Of a stretch of 6,489 nt of DNA, positions 1 to 6,104 are shown in pieces. The notes below the pieces were generated by a model. It saw only the letters and a program-made list of their open reading frames with translations, was not told where the DNA came from and ran no database searches. The position numbers and the translations under genes are program-made. Every line of letters starts with the position of its first letter. Position 1 is the first letter of the stretch. The stretch is from Polyangia bacterium (GTDB taxonomy: Bacteria > Myxococcota_A > Polyangia > Polyangiales > Polyangiaceae), in NCBI GenBank assembly GCA_030433055.1, contig JAUILJ010000481.1, positions 1 to 6,489 on the forward strand. The letters run 5' to 3'.

Positions 1-1335
1 CACCATGCTGAGCTTGCGCGCGGCGATGCTGCCCATGCTCACGTGATCTTCCTTGCCGGCGCTCGACGGGATCGAGTCCACGCTCGAAGGATGGCACAGC
101 ACCTTGTTCTCGCTGACCAAGGACGCGCTGGCGACCTGAGCAATCATGAAGCCTGAGTGCAGTCCGCTGTTCTTCGCGAGGAAGGGGGTGAGGCCACTCG
201 AAAGGGCTGGATTCACCAGCTGCTCCACGCGCCGCTCACTGATGTTGCCGAGCTCGGCGACGGACATCGCGGCGAGATCCAAGGCGAGCGCGACCGGCTG
301 ACCATGGAAGTTGCCGCCACTGATGATCTCCGCCTCGCCGTCATCCGTAACGAAGACGCTGGGGTTGTCGGTAGCGCTGTTCATCTCGCGCTCAATCACA
401 CCCCGGGCCCACTCCAAGGCGTCACGACTGGCTCCGTGCACCTGAGGCATACAGCGCAGCGAGTACGGGTCCTGCACCTTCCCGCAGTGGGCATGACTCA
501 CCATGATCTGACTGTCGATCAGCAGGCTACGCAGGTTCCTGGCGACCGTCGCCTGCCCCGGGTGAGGGCGCAGCGCCATGAGGCGATCCTCGAACGGGCG
601 CTCGCTGCCCTTCAGGGCCTCCAGACTGAGTGCGCCCGCGAGATCGGCTGCCCGAGCCAGTCGCTGAGCGTCCGCCAGGCACAGCGCGCCCCACGCGGTC
701 ATGTACTGAGTTCCATTGATCAGCGCCAAGCCCTCCTTGGCCTGGAGCTCGATCGGCGCGAGACCGGCTGCGCTCAGGGCCTGTGCGCTAGGGATGCGCT
801 CACCCTGCCAGTAGGCTTCACCTTCCCCGATCAACACGAGGGCGAGGTGCGCCAGCGGCGCCAGATCTCCCGAGGCGCCAACGGAGCCTTGGCTGGGGAC
901 GCGGGGGGTCACGCCCTTGCGCAGCAGATCGAGCAAGGCGTCGAGTACCTCCACACGCACACCGGAGTGGCCGATGGCGAGCGTCTGCGCGCGGAGCAGC
1001 ATCATCCCCCGCACGACTTCCAACGGCAGATCAGCGCCGACCCCAGTAGAGTGGCTCCGGACCAGGTTGCGCTGGAGTTCTCTGACCTGAGCACTCGAGA
1101 TGCGAGTCTCCGCCAGGAAGCCAAAGCCGGTGTTCACGCCGTACACGTGCGGGGCGGCGTCCCCCAGCGCGATGATCCGGTCCACCGCCGCCCTGGAAGC
1201 GAGCATTCGCTCACGCGACAGCTGCTCCAGGCTAAGTTCTGGCTGACCTCTGGCGACGCAGACCAACTGGTGAATGTCCAGTGGACTGCCCAGAGAGACC
1301 GCTGACGGCGACTTAGGAGACGCTTGGTGAGTCAC
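1..1335 (-). CDS. hutH: Histidine ammonia-lyase (partial, C-terminus beyond left edge)
   Basis: Cytoplasmic enzyme that deaminates L-histidine to trans-urocanate, the first step of histidine degradation. The minus strand reads open for 445 codons to the window edge; the family is about 510 residues, so some 65 are missing. Visible landmarks: YGVNTGFG at 65-72 (catalytic Tyr65), SHSTGVG from Ser94 (His95), GSVGASGDLAPLAH with the MIO-forming triad Ala154-Ser155-Gly156, INGTQ at 206-210, QDPYSLRC at 288-295 (Tyr291, Arg294), GGNFHG at 340-345 and KEDHVSM with Glu429. The Ser-His pair at 94-95 and Glu429 favour histidine over tyrosine or phenylalanine as substrate. The start is GTG at 1335: an in-frame TAG lies 12 bases upstream and the family N-terminus (LDIHQLVCVARG) begins soon after. 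No Shine-Dalgarno is visible. It is divergent from the outer-membrane-type gene; no other hut gene is in view. Family assignment is essentially certain. Confidence 0.97.
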   Translation of the reverse strand, partial: MTHQASPKSPSAVSLGSPLDIHQLVCVARGQPELSLEQLSRERMLASRAAVDRIIALGDAAPHVYGVNTGFGFLAETRISSAQVRELQRNLVRSHSTGVGADLPLEVVRGMMLLRAQTLAIGHSGVRVEVLDALLDLLRKGVTPRVPSQGSVGASGDLAPLAHLALVLIGEGEAYWQGERIPSAQALSAAGLAPIELQAKEGLALINGTQYMTAWGALCLADAQRLARAADLAGALSLEALKGSERPFEDRLMALRPHPGQATVARNLRSLLIDSQIMVSHAHCGKVQDPYSLRCMPQVHGASRDALEWARGVIEREMNSATDNPSVFVTDDGEAEIISGGNFHGQPVALALDLAAMSVAELGNISERRVEQLVNPALSSGLTPFLAKNSGLHSGFMIAQVASASLVSENKVLCHPSSVDSIPSSAGKEDHVSMGSIAARKLSMV

Positions 1336-1343
1336 GGCGCGAC

Positions 1344-1378
1344 GCTATACCAAACCCTCGCTGATGGGGCGCCTGCCT
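1344..1378 (-). promoter_or_regulatory. Candidate extended -10 promoter for hutH
   Basis: On the minus strand TGGTATAGC (TATAGC at 1349-1344) matches an extended -10 element, TGn followed by a TATA-like hexamer. It ends 8 bases before the GTG start of hutH, so transcription from it would begin at or next to the start codon, giving a leaderless or nearly leaderless message. That would fit the lack of a Shine-Dalgarno. No good -35 hexamer is seen at the usual distance. This is a motif reading only. Confidence 0.3.
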
Positions 1379-1486
1379 ACGCGTTGCCGCAGCCAGCCGG
1401 GTGAGCCCGCGTCAGCCCCAGGCGGAGCAACGTGCCTCGCCGTACGGCTCACTAGGCTCGCAGGTTCAAAACAGCCACGGATCTCC

Positions 1487-1516
1487 TTGCTCGCGAGTTC
1501 ACCCCGTCACTATCCT
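1487..1516 (+). promoter_or_regulatory. Candidate sigma70-type promoter for the outer-membrane-type gene
   Basis: TTGCTC (1487-1492), an 18-base spacer and TATCCT (1511-1516) resemble -35 and -10 boxes. Transcription would start near 1523, just before the in-frame GTG at 1526. If real, it rules out the upstream ATG at 1364 and points to a leaderless start, as for the divergent hutH. Matches are partial, and in GC-rich DNA such motifs occur by chance. Confidence 0.25.
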
Positions 1517-1525
1517 CGCCGCCCA

Positions 1526-2971
1526 GTGGGCTATGCAGTTTTTCAGGCTTCGCGCTCCTGGAGCGCGATTCGCCGGGCATTGCGTTCGGGCGCGTCTTCA
1601 CTTGCGTGGAAGGGTGGTGCGCTGCTCGCCATGGTCACCCTCTCCGGGCAGGCCTGGGCGCAGCCGGCCGATCCACCGGCACCAGACGCTCCGCCTTCAG
1701 ACGCCGCGGACACGACCGCCGACGCCACGGCAGACAGTGAGGCCCCCGCTGTAGAGGCGGCCGAGCCGGCCCCCCCCGAGGACACCCCGGCTTCCCCCGC
1801 CTCCGCGCCGGAGGAGGCGGAGCCCCGACTCGACCGCCCCAAGCCGCCTCCTCCGCCTCCCCCGTCAGACGCGGTCGCGGGTAAGGATTTCCGCAGTCGC
1901 TTCGTGCTGGAGAGCGGGCGCGCTCCATTCTTGCGGGCCGATCCGGACGTCGCAACCGGTCAAATCCGCGGGGAATACCAGTTCAGGGTCACGGGGCTGC
2001 GCGACCTACCGCTCAAGGCGCGTCCCGGGGGACCTGACTCGCTCGGGCAGACGGTGCGCGTCGAACACTGGCTGCGCCTCACACCCCGGTTTCTGTTCCG
2101 GGACGATCTCGAACTCATCGGCCAGATCGACGTTCCGCGGGGATTCATTGCTGGCCAGGAGACCCAGGAGGTGGGGAGCGCAGAGGAAGCGTACGACGAG
2201 CGCTTCCCCGTGCATGTCGCTCCGCGCTGGCTCTACCTGACTTGGAACAGCCCGATCGGCGTCTTTCGCGTGGGTCAGCAGCCATCCCACTGGGGGCTTG
2301 GCTTGGTCGCCAACGACGGCAACCACCAGAGCCTGTTCGGGGACTACCGAGGCGGCTCGATCGTCGAGCGCGTGCTCTTCGCCACCAAACCGGGGGGCAA
2401 GGACTCCAAGGTGATCGTGGCTGTTGCGGGCGACCTCGTGTTCAAGGACCGTACAGCGGACCTCACCGACGAAGAGTACGCCTGGCAGGGTGTGCTGGCC
2501 CTGACCTACTCCACCGACACCGGCACGCCGACGCACATCTACGACGCGGCCATGGCCTACAAGGAGTCGGGCACCAACCTCGTCGTCATCGGCGGCGAGG
2601 ACTACGGCATGGGGTCCAGCCGCGACTGGGCCGCCAAGGGCACCCGCCTGCTCGGCGTCAAAGCCGTGGTCACCAAGTCCTTCGAGCGCATCCACCGCAG
2701 CAACCTCATCGGCATGGGGGTCCTCCCCCTCAACTTCAAGGACGAGGCCGACTACGACAAGGCCACCGCCCACCACGACGCCACGTTCTCGGTCACCGGC
2801 CTCAGCAACGCCATCAAGCCGCGCGAGGAAGTGACGCTGACCGTGAAGCGGGCGGACGGGACTGAGGAGAGCTACCCGCTCGTCGTGCGCCTCGACACCC
2901 CCGTCGAGATCGACTACTACCGGGCCGGCGGCATCCTGCCCTACGTGCTGGCGCAGATCCTCGAAGGGTGA
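1526..2971 (+). CDS. Chimeric reading frame: outer-membrane-type protein N-terminus joined to aconitase C-terminal domain
   Basis: Numbering from GTG 1526 (481 residues). Residues 1-45 look like a signal peptide: a basic region with Arg16-Arg17, a hydrophobic stretch GALLAMVTL and a cleavage site AWA|Q. Residues 46-115 are an acidic Pro/Ala/Asp/Glu linker ending in a run of seven prolines. Residues 116-328 look like the start of an outer-membrane barrel, with aromatic-rich alternating strands such as VEHWLRLTPRFLF and RWLYLTWNSPIGVFRVGQQP, then HWGLGLVANDG and a LFGDYR motif. I associate these, from memory, with a myxobacterial family. From about residue 336 the protein is an aconitase swivel domain: HIYDAAMAYKE, YGMGSSRDWAAKGTRLLG (Ser364, Ser365, Arg366), SFERIHRSNLIGMGVLPL, and DTPVEIDYYRAGGILPYV at the end. 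The [4Fe-4S] and catalytic domains are wholly absent. The start is uncertain: ATG 1364 leaves too long a leader, and TTG 1580 would give a compact 27-residue signal peptide. Probably an assembly or recombination product rather than a working protein. Confidence 0.8.
   Translation: MGYAVFQASRSWSAIRRALRSGASSLAWKGGALLAMVTLSGQAWAQPADPPAPDAPPSDAADTTADATADSEAPAVEAAEPAPPEDTPASPASAPEEAEPRLDRPKPPPPPPPSDAVAGKDFRSRFVLESGRAPFLRADPDVATGQIRGEYQFRVTGLRDLPLKARPGGPDSLGQTVRVEHWLRLTPRFLFRDDLELIGQIDVPRGFIAGQETQEVGSAEEAYDERFPVHVAPRWLYLTWNSPIGVFRVGQQPSHWGLGLVANDGNHQSLFGDYRGGSIVERVLFATKPGGKDSKVIVAVAGDLVFKDRTADLTDEEYAWQGVLALTYSTDTGTPTHIYDAAMAYKESGTNLVVIGGEDYGMGSSRDWAAKGTRLLGVKAVVTKSFERIHRSNLIGMGVLPLNFKDEADYDKATAHHDATFSVTGLSNAIKPREEVTLTVKRADGTEESYPLVVRLDTPVEIDYYRAGGILPYVLAQILEG
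2504..2533. other. Probable chimera junction between two unrelated genes
   Basis: Within this stretch the reading frame passes from outer-membrane-type sequence to the aconitase C-terminal domain, whose recognisable homology starts at the His codon at 2534. Counted by hand, about 13 of the 100 codons before it end in A or T, against about 4 of the roughly 144 after it. The exact base of the join cannot be fixed from one sequence. No insertion-sequence end or long repeat marks it. Confidence 0.65.
2534..2971 (+). pseudogene. acnA: Aconitate hydratase C-terminal (swivel domain) fragment
   Basis: This is the last ~145 residues of a bacterial AcnA-type aconitase, which normally has about 900 residues and converts citrate to isocitrate in the TCA cycle. 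Diagnostic blocks are YGMGSSRDWAAKGT, containing the catalytic Ser-Ser-Arg of the swivel domain, then SFERIHRSNLIGMGVLPLNF and DTPVEIDYYRAGGILPYV; it ends naturally at TGA 2969-2971. The substrate-binding and cluster-ligating domains 1-3 are missing, so on its own it should be inactive. It has no start codon of its own at a sensible place and is read only through the upstream fused frame. Family identity is very secure. Whether it is a remnant, a fusion or half of an intact gene cut by misassembly is open; misassembly is my preference. Confidence 0.85.
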
Positions 2972-3010
2972 GCCCCGACCACCGGATGGGGGCAGGCCGC
3001 GGCCGATGCG

Positions 3011-3107
3011 CTCGGAGCCTGTCGGAGATAGGGCGAACGGCGCTCGTTCGATGAGCCCAATCTTCGGCGGATGGAGTCGGAGATTGGGGATCGTTGCTCG
3101 CTCCGAG
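3011..3107. repeat. Nested inverted repeats forming a three-way-junction-like fold
   Basis: An outer pair CTCGGAGC (3011-3018) and GCTCCGAG (3100-3107), perfect over 8 bases, encloses two hairpins. The first is CGAACG/CGTTCG (3034-3039 with 3045-3050, 5-base loop). The second is a 13-pair stem, 3056-3068 with 3076-3088, with two G-T wobbles and a 7-base loop. GTCGGAGAT-GGG also occurs as a direct repeat at 3021 and 3076 (12 of 13 matching). No T-run follows on either strand, so it is not a standard intrinsic terminator. A palindromic intergenic repeat element or a structured RNA are both possible. Confidence 0.5.
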
Positions 3108-3110
3108 AGA

Positions 3111-3180
3111 CCCTGGCTGCTCCCGTTGCAAGCGCGAACCGCAGCGCCCCGCCGAGTCGAGTTCGCAAGCTAACCCAGGG
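3111..3180. repeat. Second nested inverted-repeat unit
   Basis: CCCTGG (3111-3116) pairs with CCAGGG (3175-3180), and inside it GCGAAC (3134-3139) pairs with GTTCGC (3161-3166). It starts four bases after the first nested unit ends, suggesting that both belong to one longer structured element. The stems are only 6 bases, so chance is not excluded. Confidence 0.3.
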
Positions 3181-3232
3181 GGCGCTGGTTTCTTTGAGCA
3201 GCGGAATGGCTCCGGAGACGCGGACCGCGGTG

Positions 3233-3262
3233 AGAGGCCCTTCGCGTTGCTCAGGGTGACAA
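3233..3262 (-). repeat. Intergenic repeat motif, copy 1 (TTGTCACCCTGAGCAACGCG type)
   Basis: Read on the minus strand, this begins TTGTCACCCTGAGCAACGCG and continues AAGGGCCTCT. It resembles the TCATCCTGAGCGAAGCGAAGG-like interspersed repeats I know from many high-GC environmental genomes. There they lie between genes and give meaningless translations. Only short similarity supports this. Confidence 0.45.
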
Positions 3263-3328
3263 CTCCGCGGACTTGAGGGCGGTCAGGGCAGTGTGAGGGG
3301 AAGGCCACCAGCCCACCCGAGGAAGTGT

Positions 3329-3366
3329 GGTGTCATCCTGACAAGCGCAGCGCCGGAAGGACCCCG
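3329..3366 (+). repeat. Intergenic repeat motif, copy 2, facing the opposite way
   Basis: GGTGTCATCCTGACAAGCGC followed by AGCGCCGGAAGGACC shares TGTCAyCCTGA and AAGGrCC with the minus-strand copy about 66 bases to the left. The two point away from each other. No gene lies between them; 3263-3328 shows nothing recognisable. Confidence 0.45.
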
Positions 3367-3658
3367 CCATGAAACCCGCGGCCGAGCCACCGGGACGCCC
3401 CGGATGCCCTGACGGCTCCAAGCGAGCGGGCACCGGGACGCTGCCACCCGTCGATGCCTATCCTTAAACGCGCGCCATTCGACCTCATGCCATTCGACTC
3501 AGGGCTTCCGAGCCCGAACCGCTTCGAACTTCGATCCCGATCGTCACGATGGTGGGGAGTTGATCGAGATCAGCGAGGAGGCAGCGGCGCGGGCCTGGAC
3601 ACCTTATCAAACGACTCGCGCCGGGGCGGACAAGTCCGACGGCGCCATCCCTGCCCTC
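3367..3658. other. Intergenic stretch with no recognisable gene
   Basis: All frames here give low-complexity, Arg/Pro-rich translations without familiar motifs. One frame at about 3530-3600 reads FDPDRHDGGELIEISEEA, which looks mildly protein-like, but it has no convincing start and shifts into nonsense; it may be a gene remnant. GCCATTCGAC is repeated at 3474-3483 and 3489-3498. Nothing else was found. Confidence 0.4.
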
Positions 3659-3687
3659 TTGGCAGCACGACGGCCGCAAAGTATCGC
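3659..3687 (+). promoter_or_regulatory. Candidate sigma70 promoter of the phosphatase gene
   Basis: TTGGCA (3659-3664), a 17-base spacer and TATCGC (3682-3687) match the -35 box at five of six positions and the -10 box at three of six. Transcription would begin near 3694, leaving a leader of about 29 bases before ATG 3723 and excluding the GTG at 3690 as the start. Confidence 0.4.
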
Positions 3688-3722
3688 GTGTGGACTTCGG
3701 CAAGTCGGGCAACCTTACCCCC

Positions 3723-4409
3723 ATGACACCGCGAACCCTCGCCATCGGCGACATCCACGGCTGCCTGACCGCATTGGAGACGTTGGCGGACGCGGTGGGC
3801 TTCACCGACGAAGACACGGTGGTCACCCTTGGCGATCACGTCGACCGCGGCAGCGATACGAAGGGGGTCATCGACTTCCTCCTCGGACTCCGACGCCGCA
3901 CCCAGTTCGTCGCGCTGCGGGGAAACCACGAGGCCATGATGCTCGATGCACGCGACCACCGGCCCGCCCGCCAGAGCTGGCTCAACGTGGGGGGAAGCTC
4001 GACTCTCGAATCCTACGGCGCTGAGGCCCTTGAGGACATCCCCGTCGCCCACTGGCAATTCATCGAGAGTCTCCTCCCCTACCACGAGAGCGAGCGGCAC
4101 ATCTTCGTCCACGCCAACCTCGATCCGGCGCTGCCCCTCGAAGACCAACACGAAGCCGATCTGTTCTGGGAGTCGTTCCGGGATCCCGCGCCACACATCA
4201 GCGGCAAGACCATGGTCTGCGGCCACACCTCCCAGAAGTCAGCGCGGATCAAACGCAACAGCAACGCGATCTGCATCGACACCTACGCACACGGTGGCGG
4301 CTGGCTGACCTGTCTCGACGTCGATACCGACCGCTACTGGCAGGCGAACGAGCGGGGCGAGGCGCAGATCGACATCCTCGAAGACTTCGAGATTGCCGGA
4401 TCCGGTTGA
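3723..4409 (+). CDS. PPP-type metallophosphoesterase (serine/threonine protein phosphatase or PrpE/ApaH-like)
   Basis: A 228-residue cytoplasmic metallophosphatase of the calcineurin-like fold. It shows the full PPP signature: GDIHG at 9-13 (Asp10, His12), GDHVDRG at 37-43 (Asp38, Asp41, Arg42), RGNHE at 66-70 (Asn68, His69), VHANLDP from 129 (metal-ligand His130) and CGHTS at 166-170 (His168). These bind a dinuclear metal centre that hydrolyses phosphomonoesters. Relatives include lambda-type protein phosphatases, PrpE and diadenosine tetraphosphate hydrolases, and the sequence alone does not choose between them. Length suits the lambda-phosphatase group. ATG 3723 is preferred over GTG 3690 because GDIHG then falls near the N-terminus, as is usual, and a candidate promoter overlaps the upstream start. 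No clear Shine-Dalgarno is visible. There is no signal peptide or membrane segment. It converges on the esterase gene and has no same-strand partner. Confidence 0.93.
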   Translation: MTPRTLAIGDIHGCLTALETLADAVGFTDEDTVVTLGDHVDRGSDTKGVIDFLLGLRRRTQFVALRGNHEAMMLDARDHRPARQSWLNVGGSSTLESYGAEALEDIPVAHWQFIESLLPYHESERHIFVHANLDPALPLEDQHEADLFWESFRDPAPHISGKTMVCGHTSQKSARIKRNSNAICIDTYAHGGGWLTCLDVDTDRYWQANERGEAQIDILEDFEIAGSG

Positions 4410-4631
4410 GGGCGGAATCTCCCCCCTCCCAGCGACTCCAATCCGCCAAAGCCATGCCCCTCAAGCCGTTCACCGGAGCCGCGCTGGTCGCGGACGCGCT
4501 CCGCGTCAACGGGGGCAAGCCGCAGCCCGGAGCTTGGGGATCGATTCGGGTGAGGTCCCCGTGTCCGTGAGGATGACCTCCGGTGCGAGGCTCCGCAGTC
4601 TGTGAAGACGCCCACGATCCCCCGATCCCCG

Positions 4632-6050
4632 CTACTCCGCATAGAGCCGCAGCGCGTCGAACTCGCCCTTGTCGTCGAAGCTGCCGAAACCGATCCGCCC
4701 TGGGCCGAACGCCGTGTCGGTCGCCCGCATCACCGGCGTCTCCATGTCGTCGAAGTAGACCGCGATCCCCCCATCGGCGACCGAGCGCACGATGCGTGCA
4801 CGGTGCCAGCCCTCGCTCCAGTCCGTCCCCTCGTTGCGCTCCTCCGCGATGCTCACCCGCGGCGCGCCATCGACCTTGAAGATCGAGTTCGCGTGCGCGT
4901 CCGCCTCGCGGCCGAAATGGACGTAGTAGAAGTGGCTAGGGTCCCGATACCCGAAAAACAAGCAGAGGCTCTGGTGGCCGTAGCGCGCCTCCGTTGAGTG
5001 GAGGTCGATGTCGAGGACGAAGTCACCCACCTCGACCTCGCGCAGCAGCGCGATGTTGTGCGGCGAGCGCACCGGCGGTTGGTAGTCGCTGACCTTCTTC
5101 GTCAGTTCGAAACGGCTGCGCCCCGCGGCGCCGGCCGCGTGCCATTCCCATGCCCCCGCGTCGGTCGGCTGCCACCGCTCTGCCCCCGAATCGAAATCCT
5201 CGCGCAGCTTGAGCGGCAACTCGGTCCGCCCGCCGCGGAGGTAGGCATCGAGGAAGGCCTTCAGCCGGCGGTGCAGGGCGTCGACATCCCCCCCGATCGT
5301 GTGTCCGACACCCCGCATCGGCACCAGTTCGTTCGGGACCTTCGCGCCAGCGAGGGCGGAGTGGAGCGGCTCGGCCTGCTCCGCGAAGGGGACCAGCGGG
5401 TCTTCGGTGCCGTGAAAAGTGAGGACGGGCGCATCGCACCGGTCGATGAAAGTCAGGGGCGATGCCGAGCGCGCCGCCTCCACCGTCTCTTCGAGCGCCC
5501 CACCCAGGAGCTGCTCCACCAACTCGCGGGCGTGCTCCACTTTGCCAGGCCCCAAGTCCGCGGGGCCGAAATAATTCACCACGCCGCGGACCCGCCGGGC
5601 GGCAAGGTCGCCCTCCGCGGGGGCCGCGCCCAACATCAGTGAAAGGTGGCCGCCCGCCGAGCCCCCCATCGCCACCACCCGCTCGGGGTCGATCCCGAAC
5701 TCCTCCGCCCGCTCGCGGAAGAAGGCCAGTGCCGCCTCCGCGTCCAGACGCTGGGCCGGCCACGGCGCGACATCGCTGAAGCGGTAGCTGATCGTGGCGG
5801 AGGCGTAGCCCCAGTCCTTCAGCATGGCCATGTGCGGATGGAAGTGAGCCTTGTTCCCCCCGCGCCAGCCGCCCCCGTGGATGCAGAGCACGAACGGCAG
5901 ATCGTCTCCGCCCGGCGTCAAGAAATCGAGGGTCAGCTCGCGCCCGTCGCGCGTCGCGAAGGGGATGTCGCGGCGCATCTCGTCTGCTGAGCTTGCGGCG
6001 GGGGCTGCGGCGACGAGGACGGCGAGCGAGGGGAGTATCCAAGGCTTCAT
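4632..6050 (-). CDS. Secreted alpha/beta-hydrolase (carboxyl/carbohydrate esterase) with C-terminal jelly-roll domain
   Basis: A 472-residue exported protein. Residues 1-22 form a signal peptide (MKPWILPSLAVLVAAAPAAS, cut near SSA|D). Residues 25-272 are an alpha/beta-hydrolase of the esterase/lipase type: oxyanion motif HGGGW at 58-62, nucleophile elbow GGSAGGH with Ser131, acid Asp217 in HGTEDPLVPF and His250 in GVGHT, so the triad is complete. Residues about 285-472 form a second beta-rich domain (DFDSGAERW, then LFFGYRDPSHFYYVHFG, ending IGFGSFDDKGEFDALRLY). This resembles the concanavalin-like jelly rolls attached to glycan-degrading enzymes in Planctomycetota and Verrucomicrobiota. Likely role: removing acyl groups from extracellular polysaccharide, with the second domain binding glycan; substrate unknown. 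ATG 6050 is chosen over ATG 6086 because it begins the signal peptide. It lies 54 bases after the yqgE-like gene on the same strand, so co-transcription is likely. A GC-rich hairpin covers its ribosome-binding site. Confidence 0.9.
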   Translation of the reverse strand: MKPWILPSLAVLVAAAPAASSADEMRRDIPFATRDGRELTLDFLTPGGDDLPFVLCIHGGGWRGGNKAHFHPHMAMLKDWGYASATISYRFSDVAPWPAQRLDAEAALAFFRERAEEFGIDPERVVAMGGSAGGHLSLMLGAAPAEGDLAARRVRGVVNYFGPADLGPGKVEHARELVEQLLGGALEETVEAARSASPLTFIDRCDAPVLTFHGTEDPLVPFAEQAEPLHSALAGAKVPNELVPMRGVGHTIGGDVDALHRRLKAFLDAYLRGGRTELPLKLREDFDSGAERWQPTDAGAWEWHAAGAAGRSRFELTKKVSDYQPPVRSPHNIALLREVEVGDFVLDIDLHSTEARYGHQSLCLFFGYRDPSHFYYVHFGREADAHANSIFKVDGAPRVSIAEERNEGTDWSEGWHRARIVRSVADGGIAVYFDDMETPVMRATDTAFGPGRIGFGSFDDKGEFDALRLYAE

Positions 6051-6066
6051 GGGGGGAGCATCCCCC
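6051..6066 (-). promoter_or_regulatory. Ribosome-binding site inside a GC-rich hairpin
   Basis: The minus-strand message reads GGGGGA-TGC-TCCCCC-C-ATG. The only Shine-Dalgarno-like sequence, GGGGGA (6066-6061), can pair perfectly with TCCCCC (6057-6052) in a 6-base stem with a 3-base loop that ends one base before the start codon. If folded it would hide the site. It depends on ATG 6050 being the true start. Confidence 0.4.
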
Positions 6067-6104
6067 GGAGTCCGCCGCCGCGGCAAGCGCAGAAACCCGC
6101 CTTC

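Noticed and set aside
157..1305. A 382-codon plus-strand open frame.
   Set aside because: It is antisense to hutH, whose catalytic motifs are all present on the minus strand. Its own translation has no recognisable motif and is typical of shadow frames in GC-rich DNA.
1364..1525. N-terminal extension of the fused frame from ATG 1364.
   Set aside because: It would place 99 residues before the signal-peptide cleavage site, starts only 28 bases from the hutH start, and has no Shine-Dalgarno or protein-like content.
2006..2776. A 256-codon minus-strand open frame across the fusion junction.
   Set aside because: Val/Gly/Asp-rich shadow antisense to the recognisable barrel and aconitase sequence. 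No motif, and it crosses the suspected join.
2814..3308. Minus-strand 164-codon frame over the hairpin and repeat region.
   Set aside because: The translation (VTLSNAKGLSPRSASPEPF and so on) is the familiar nonsense product of interspersed intergenic repeats, not a protein family.
4552..4580. GAGGTC/GACCTC inverted repeat considered as a terminator between the convergent genes.
   Set aside because: Only 6 pairs around a 17-base loop, with no T-run on either side. A long-range pair GGGGATCG (4536) with CGATCCCC (4615) is equally unconvincing.
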